Part shown: positions 31,921 through 33,691 of the stretch, piece after piece
Numbering within the stretch: position 1 is the first letter of the stretch
Layout of the letters: each line of letters opens with the position of its first letter
IMG/VR virus record: IMGVR_UViG_3300027970_000085
Span: 1 to 33,691 of that record
Length of the DNA: 33,691 nt
From: a virus
Strand: one strand, 5' to 3'
Notes under the pieces: generated by a model
The model's input: the letters and a program-made list of their open reading frames with translations, nothing else
What the model was told of the DNA's origin: nothing
The model's database searches: none
Program-made: the position numbers and the translations under genes

Positions 31921-32670
31921 ATGACAAACTACAAGATATATCCCAGCATACTTGATAAGTTCGAGGGCTACATAAATAGCTCAAAGGTTTATCAGCAATA
32001 CTATGGCTTTTCGGAGGAGCCGTCAATTACTGAGGAGGAATTTGAGCAAAAGAAATTCAGAGAGTTGATTGATGGTATCAACCGGGTTCCAATGAAATGG
32101 GAGGATAGCGAAGCGGCAGACAAAGGCACAGCTTTTAATGAGGTGATTGATTGCCTGGTCGAAAATCGCAAGTCAGATAAAATGGAAATTGAAAGGGTTT
32201 TTGATGGCGCAGTTGTAACAGCACTCAAAGCCAAATACAACAATCGCTCATTTGAGTTTCCTATGAACATTTGCAAAGAGTTTGTTGAATATCTAAATGG
32301 CACATTAACCCAGCAGTTCGTAGAGGCTGTATTGCCGACAAGGTACGGTAATGTTTTACTGTACGGCTACGTTGATGAATTGCTGCCTTTTAAGGTTGTG
32401 GACATTAAAACCACAAGCAAATACACGGCATATAAATATCGTGATGCGTGGCAAAGAATTGCTTACCCGTACTGTCTTAACGCAATGGGTAATAAAATCA
32501 ATGATTTCGAATTTGCCGTTACCGATTTCAAAAATACATGGATAGAGCATTACTCATATAATCCTGAAAAGGACATACCCGAATTGACAGGTCATTGCGA
32601 AGCATTTATCGAGTTTTTGGAAGCGAACCAGGAATTAATAATAAACCAGAAAATTTTCGCTGAAGAGTAA
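31921..32670 (+). CDS. PD-(D/E)XK (RecB/Cas4-type) exonuclease
   Basis: 249 residues from ATG 31921. The early helix has KGTAFNEVIDCLVE (GTxxN/HxxxE element). The catalytic core has D152 (YGYVDEL), D161-I-K163 (VVDIKTTSKY), and the QxxxY motif Q178-Y182 (WQRIAY). These are the RecB-family nuclease residues; no Cys cluster as in Cas4 is present. It would resect DNA ends to make single strands for the adjacent Sak4-like ATPase. An in-frame start at 31864 inside the previous gene is less likely. Last gene before the terminator at 32773. Confidence 0.85.
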   Translation: MTNYKIYPSILDKFEGYINSSKVYQQYYGFSEEPSITEEEFEQKKFRELIDGINRVPMKWEDSEAADKGTAFNEVIDCLVENRKSDKMEIERVFDGAVVTALKAKYNNRSFEFPMNICKEFVEYLNGTLTQQFVEAVLPTRYGNVLLYGYVDELLPFKVVDIKTTSKYTAYKYRDAWQRIAYPYCLNAMGNKINDFEFAVTDFKNTWIEHYSYNPEKDIPELTGHCEAFIEFLEANQELIINQKIFAEE

Positions 32671-32772
32671 CTGAAGAATCCCATAGCATAGCTAAAGGCA
32701 GGGTAAAACTGATAAGGGAAACAGCCTGCTAACAGCGAAGCAACTACAACAACGAGGTTACAGTTGTCAACT
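32671..32772 (+). other. Structured 3' untranslated stretch of the recombination operon
   Basis: No open frame of note. Local pairings are visible: GCAGG (32698-32702) with CCTGC (32725-32729), and a CGAGGTT-type arm (32753-32759) with AACTCG around 32769-32774. It leads into a strong terminator. It could be a 3' UTR or a small RNA processed from the operon; no promoter is seen for it. Confidence 0.35.
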
Positions 32773-32809
32773 CGGAGGAGAGAAAAGGTAAAGTACCTCC
32801 TCCGTTTTT
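32773..32809 (+). terminator. Strong rho-independent terminator
   Basis: CGGAGGAG (32773-32780) pairs with CTCCTCCG (32797-32804) across a 16-nt A-rich loop, followed by five T (32805-32809). It ends the early operon after the nuclease gene and isolates the RNA region and repeat gene downstream. Confidence 0.85.
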
Positions 32810-32827
32810 AAACATCGTTCTTTAAAA

Positions 32828-32880
32828 TGCACCGGGCCCAACTTTCGAGTTGTCAATTTTTTGCGAAATGGTTCGGTGCG
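32828..32880 (+). ncRNA. Structured RNA hairpin upstream of the tRNA-like element
   Basis: GCACCG (32829-32834) pairs with CGGTGC (32874-32879). Inside lies CAACT-TTCG-AGTTG (39-52 of the 32800s), a stem with a stable UUCG-type loop. The element ends 4 bases before the tRNA-like body. The same TGCACCG occurs again at 32955-32961 inside the tRNA-like insertion, so the single CGGTGC could pair with either copy. Confidence 0.5.
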
Positions 32881-32883
32881 CAT

Positions 32884-33019
32884 GGGGAGGTAGCTCATTG
32901 GATAGAGCGTAACGTATGCCCTGTTTTGGTCCACAGGCTTTTGCTGATTGAACCTGCACCGAGTAAGGCTGCGAAGATGAGATACGTTAAGGTAAGAGGT
33001 TCAATTCCTCTCCTCTACA
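32884..33019 (+). ncRNA. tRNA-like RNA with 64-nt insertion in the anticodon loop
   Basis: Acceptor GGGGAGG (32884-32890) pairs with CCTCTAC (33012-33018) with one G.A mismatch and one G.U. D arm GCTC/GAGC (32893-32908) has loop ATTGGATA; T arm AGAGG/CCTCT (32995-33011) has loop TTCAATT; the 5-nt variable loop is normal. The D-arm sequence resembles Bacteroidota tRNA-Arg. TAACGTAT (32910-32917) pairs perfectly with ATACGTTA (32982-32989), extending the anticodon stem to 8 bp and carrying 64 nt with two hairpins (GCC-TGT/ACAGGC and GCACC/GGCTGC). No U33 or anticodon is evident, so it is a tRNA mimic, Y-RNA-like RNA or unusual intron-bearing tRNA rather than an ordinary tRNA. Confidence 0.75.
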
Positions 33020-33044
33020 CAACAATCCAAGAGAGGGCGTAATC

Positions 33045-33114
33045 CATACATTATAACGTGAATAGATGTATGAAACACCACTTGTCACGAAGTGGAAGCC
33101 CATAGGATTTTTTT
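33045..33114 (+). promoter_or_regulatory. Two hairpins and T-run before the repeat gene
   Basis: CATACA (33045-33050) with TGTATG (33067-33072), then CCACTT (33078-33083) with AAGTGG (33090-33095) over a 6-nt loop, then 12 bases and a 7-T run (33108-33114). The T-run is too far from the stem for a standard terminator. It may be a weak terminator or processing site for the tRNA-like RNA, or a leader control element of the repeat gene starting 29 bp later. Confidence 0.45.
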
Positions 33115-33142
33115 AAGTAATCAATAAAACAATTATATACAA

Positions 33143-33691
33143 ATGCAAAATTTAGAATCAAAAAGCAACTACGAGTTGCGAGGTATTATTACGGATTCGG
33201 ATTCTTCTGAATCGTTGAAGAACTCCGCATGGGAGTTGCTTAAAGAGAAGTCGCCAACCAACAGCGAACTCACGTACATCATCCGCTGGTGCTCTTCTGA
33301 ATCGTTGAAGAACTCCGCATGGGAGTTGCTCAAAGAGAAGTCGCCAACCAACAGCGAACTCACGTACATCATTGAGTATTGCTCTTCTGAATCGTTGAAG
33401 AACTCCACATGGGAGTTGCTTAAAGAGAAGTCGCCAACCAACAGCGAACTCACGTACATCATCCGCTGGTGCTCTTCTGAATCGTTGAAGAACTCCGTAG
33501 GGGAGTTGCTTAAAGAGAAGTCGCCAACCAACAGCGAACTCACGTACATCATTGAGTATTGCTCTTCTGAATCGTTGAAGAACTCCGCATTGGAGTTGCT
33601 TAAAGAGAAGTCGCCAACCAACAGCGAACTCACGTACATCATCCGCTGGTGCTCTTCTGAATCGTTGAAGAACTCCGCAGGGGAGTTGCTC
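33143..33691 (+). CDS. Tandem 30-residue helical-repeat protein (runs off window)
   Basis: Starts at ATG 33143 after an AT-rich leader; open to the last base, at least 183 codons, no stop seen. Residues 9-20 (NYELRGIITDSD) are a degenerate half-repeat cap. From residue 21, 30-residue units read SSESLKNSxxELLKEKSPTN then SELTYIIxxC: two amphipathic helices per unit, HEAT- or TALE-like in size. Variation is confined to unit positions 9-10 (Ala-Trp, Thr-Trp, Val-Gly, Ala-Leu, Ala-Gly) and 28-29 (Arg-Trp alternating with Glu-Tyr). No signal peptide or enzyme motif. Such arrays usually bind nucleic acid or protein. The minus-strand open frame over the same bases is an artefact of the repeat. Confidence 0.7.
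   Translation, partial: MQNLESKSNYELRGIITDSDSSESLKNSAWELLKEKSPTNSELTYIIRWCSSESLKNSAWELLKEKSPTNSELTYIIEYCSSESLKNSTWELLKEKSPTNSELTYIIRWCSSESLKNSVGELLKEKSPTNSELTYIIEYCSSESLKNSALELLKEKSPTNSELTYIIRWCSSESLKNSAGELL
33203..33691. repeat. Tandem 90-bp coding repeats with alternating unit types
   Basis: Units begin at 33203, 33293, 33383, 33473, 33563 and 33653 (last one cut). Outside three spots the units are identical at DNA level. Units 1, 3 and 5 end ATCCGCTGG-TGC; units 2 and 4 end ATTGAGTAT-TGC, a block in which 6 of 7 bases differ, so the higher-order period is 180 bp. Codons 9-10 vary individually. Confidence 0.95.

Noticed and set aside
32884-33019. Group I intron in a tRNA, or a tmRNA
   Set aside because: The insert of about 64 nt is far too short for a group I core, and there is no resume codon, tag reading frame or Ala acceptor G.U typical of tmRNA.
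32827-33042. 71-codon plus-strand open frame
   Set aside because: It covers the structured RNA and tRNA-like element, and the base pairing explains the sequence better than a protein.
33169-33642. Minus-strand open frame of 157 codons over the tandem repeats
   Set aside because: It is the mirror of the plus-strand gene: in-phase 90-bp units keep any stop-free frame open. The plus frame has an ATG, a degenerate capping half-repeat, and variation concentrated at fixed codons.
33203-33691. CRISPR-like array
   Set aside because: Repeats are contiguous with no unique spacers, length 90 bp, and form an open reading frame.

Overview
The window is one nearly continuous temperate tailed-phage (siphovirus-type) genome or prophage from a Bacteroidota host. 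The host call rests on three things. The one clear promoter (28803-28834) has the Bacteroidota TTTG / TAnnTTTG form. The endolysin, portal-region zinc-ribbon, tail and spanin-like proteins have the look of Bacteroidota phage families. Most starts follow A-rich leaders rather than strong Shine-Dalgarno sites. No host gene or att junction is visible at either edge. The left frame is open to base 1 and the right edge stops inside a tandem repeat, so this may be a circular or longer element broken at the repeat.

Layout. 1-2200: small early/middle genes including NinG. 2236-5454: ParB-methyltransferase fusion, small and large terminase. 5448-5642: a minus-strand initiator-like tRNA with its own terminator, then a plus-strand late-promoter candidate. 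5678-17826: tail and fibre genes ending in a 996-residue tape measure. 17883-23966: head genes (ClpP-type protease fused to a scaffold, decoration-like protein, major capsid, structural protein, portal, connector). The head genes lie AFTER the tail genes, the reverse of the usual order. 23938-25862: zinc-ribbon protein, two membrane proteins, secreted CHAP-like endolysin, spanin-like protein. 25863-28765 (minus): lysogeny operon of S24 repressor, secreted membrane protein, XRE-like protein and tyrosine integrase. 28766-28867: divergent operator/promoter. 28868-32670 (plus): early operon of Cro-like protein, excisionase-like HTH, many small proteins, then a Sak4-type RecA-like ATPase and a PD-(D/E)XK nuclease (recombination pair).

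32671-33691 is the least ordinary part. After a strong terminator comes a structured RNA region. Next is a complete tRNA body (acceptor, D and T arms) whose anticodon loop is replaced by about 64 nt held on a perfect 8-bp stem, then two more hairpins. Last is a plus-strand gene running off the window, made of near-identical 90-bp (30-residue) helical repeats. These units differ only at a few fixed codons, and two unit types alternate (Arg-Trp / Glu-Tyr). This tRNA-mimic plus programmable-looking repeat protein is the best candidate for an undescribed system; the functional link is inference from adjacency.
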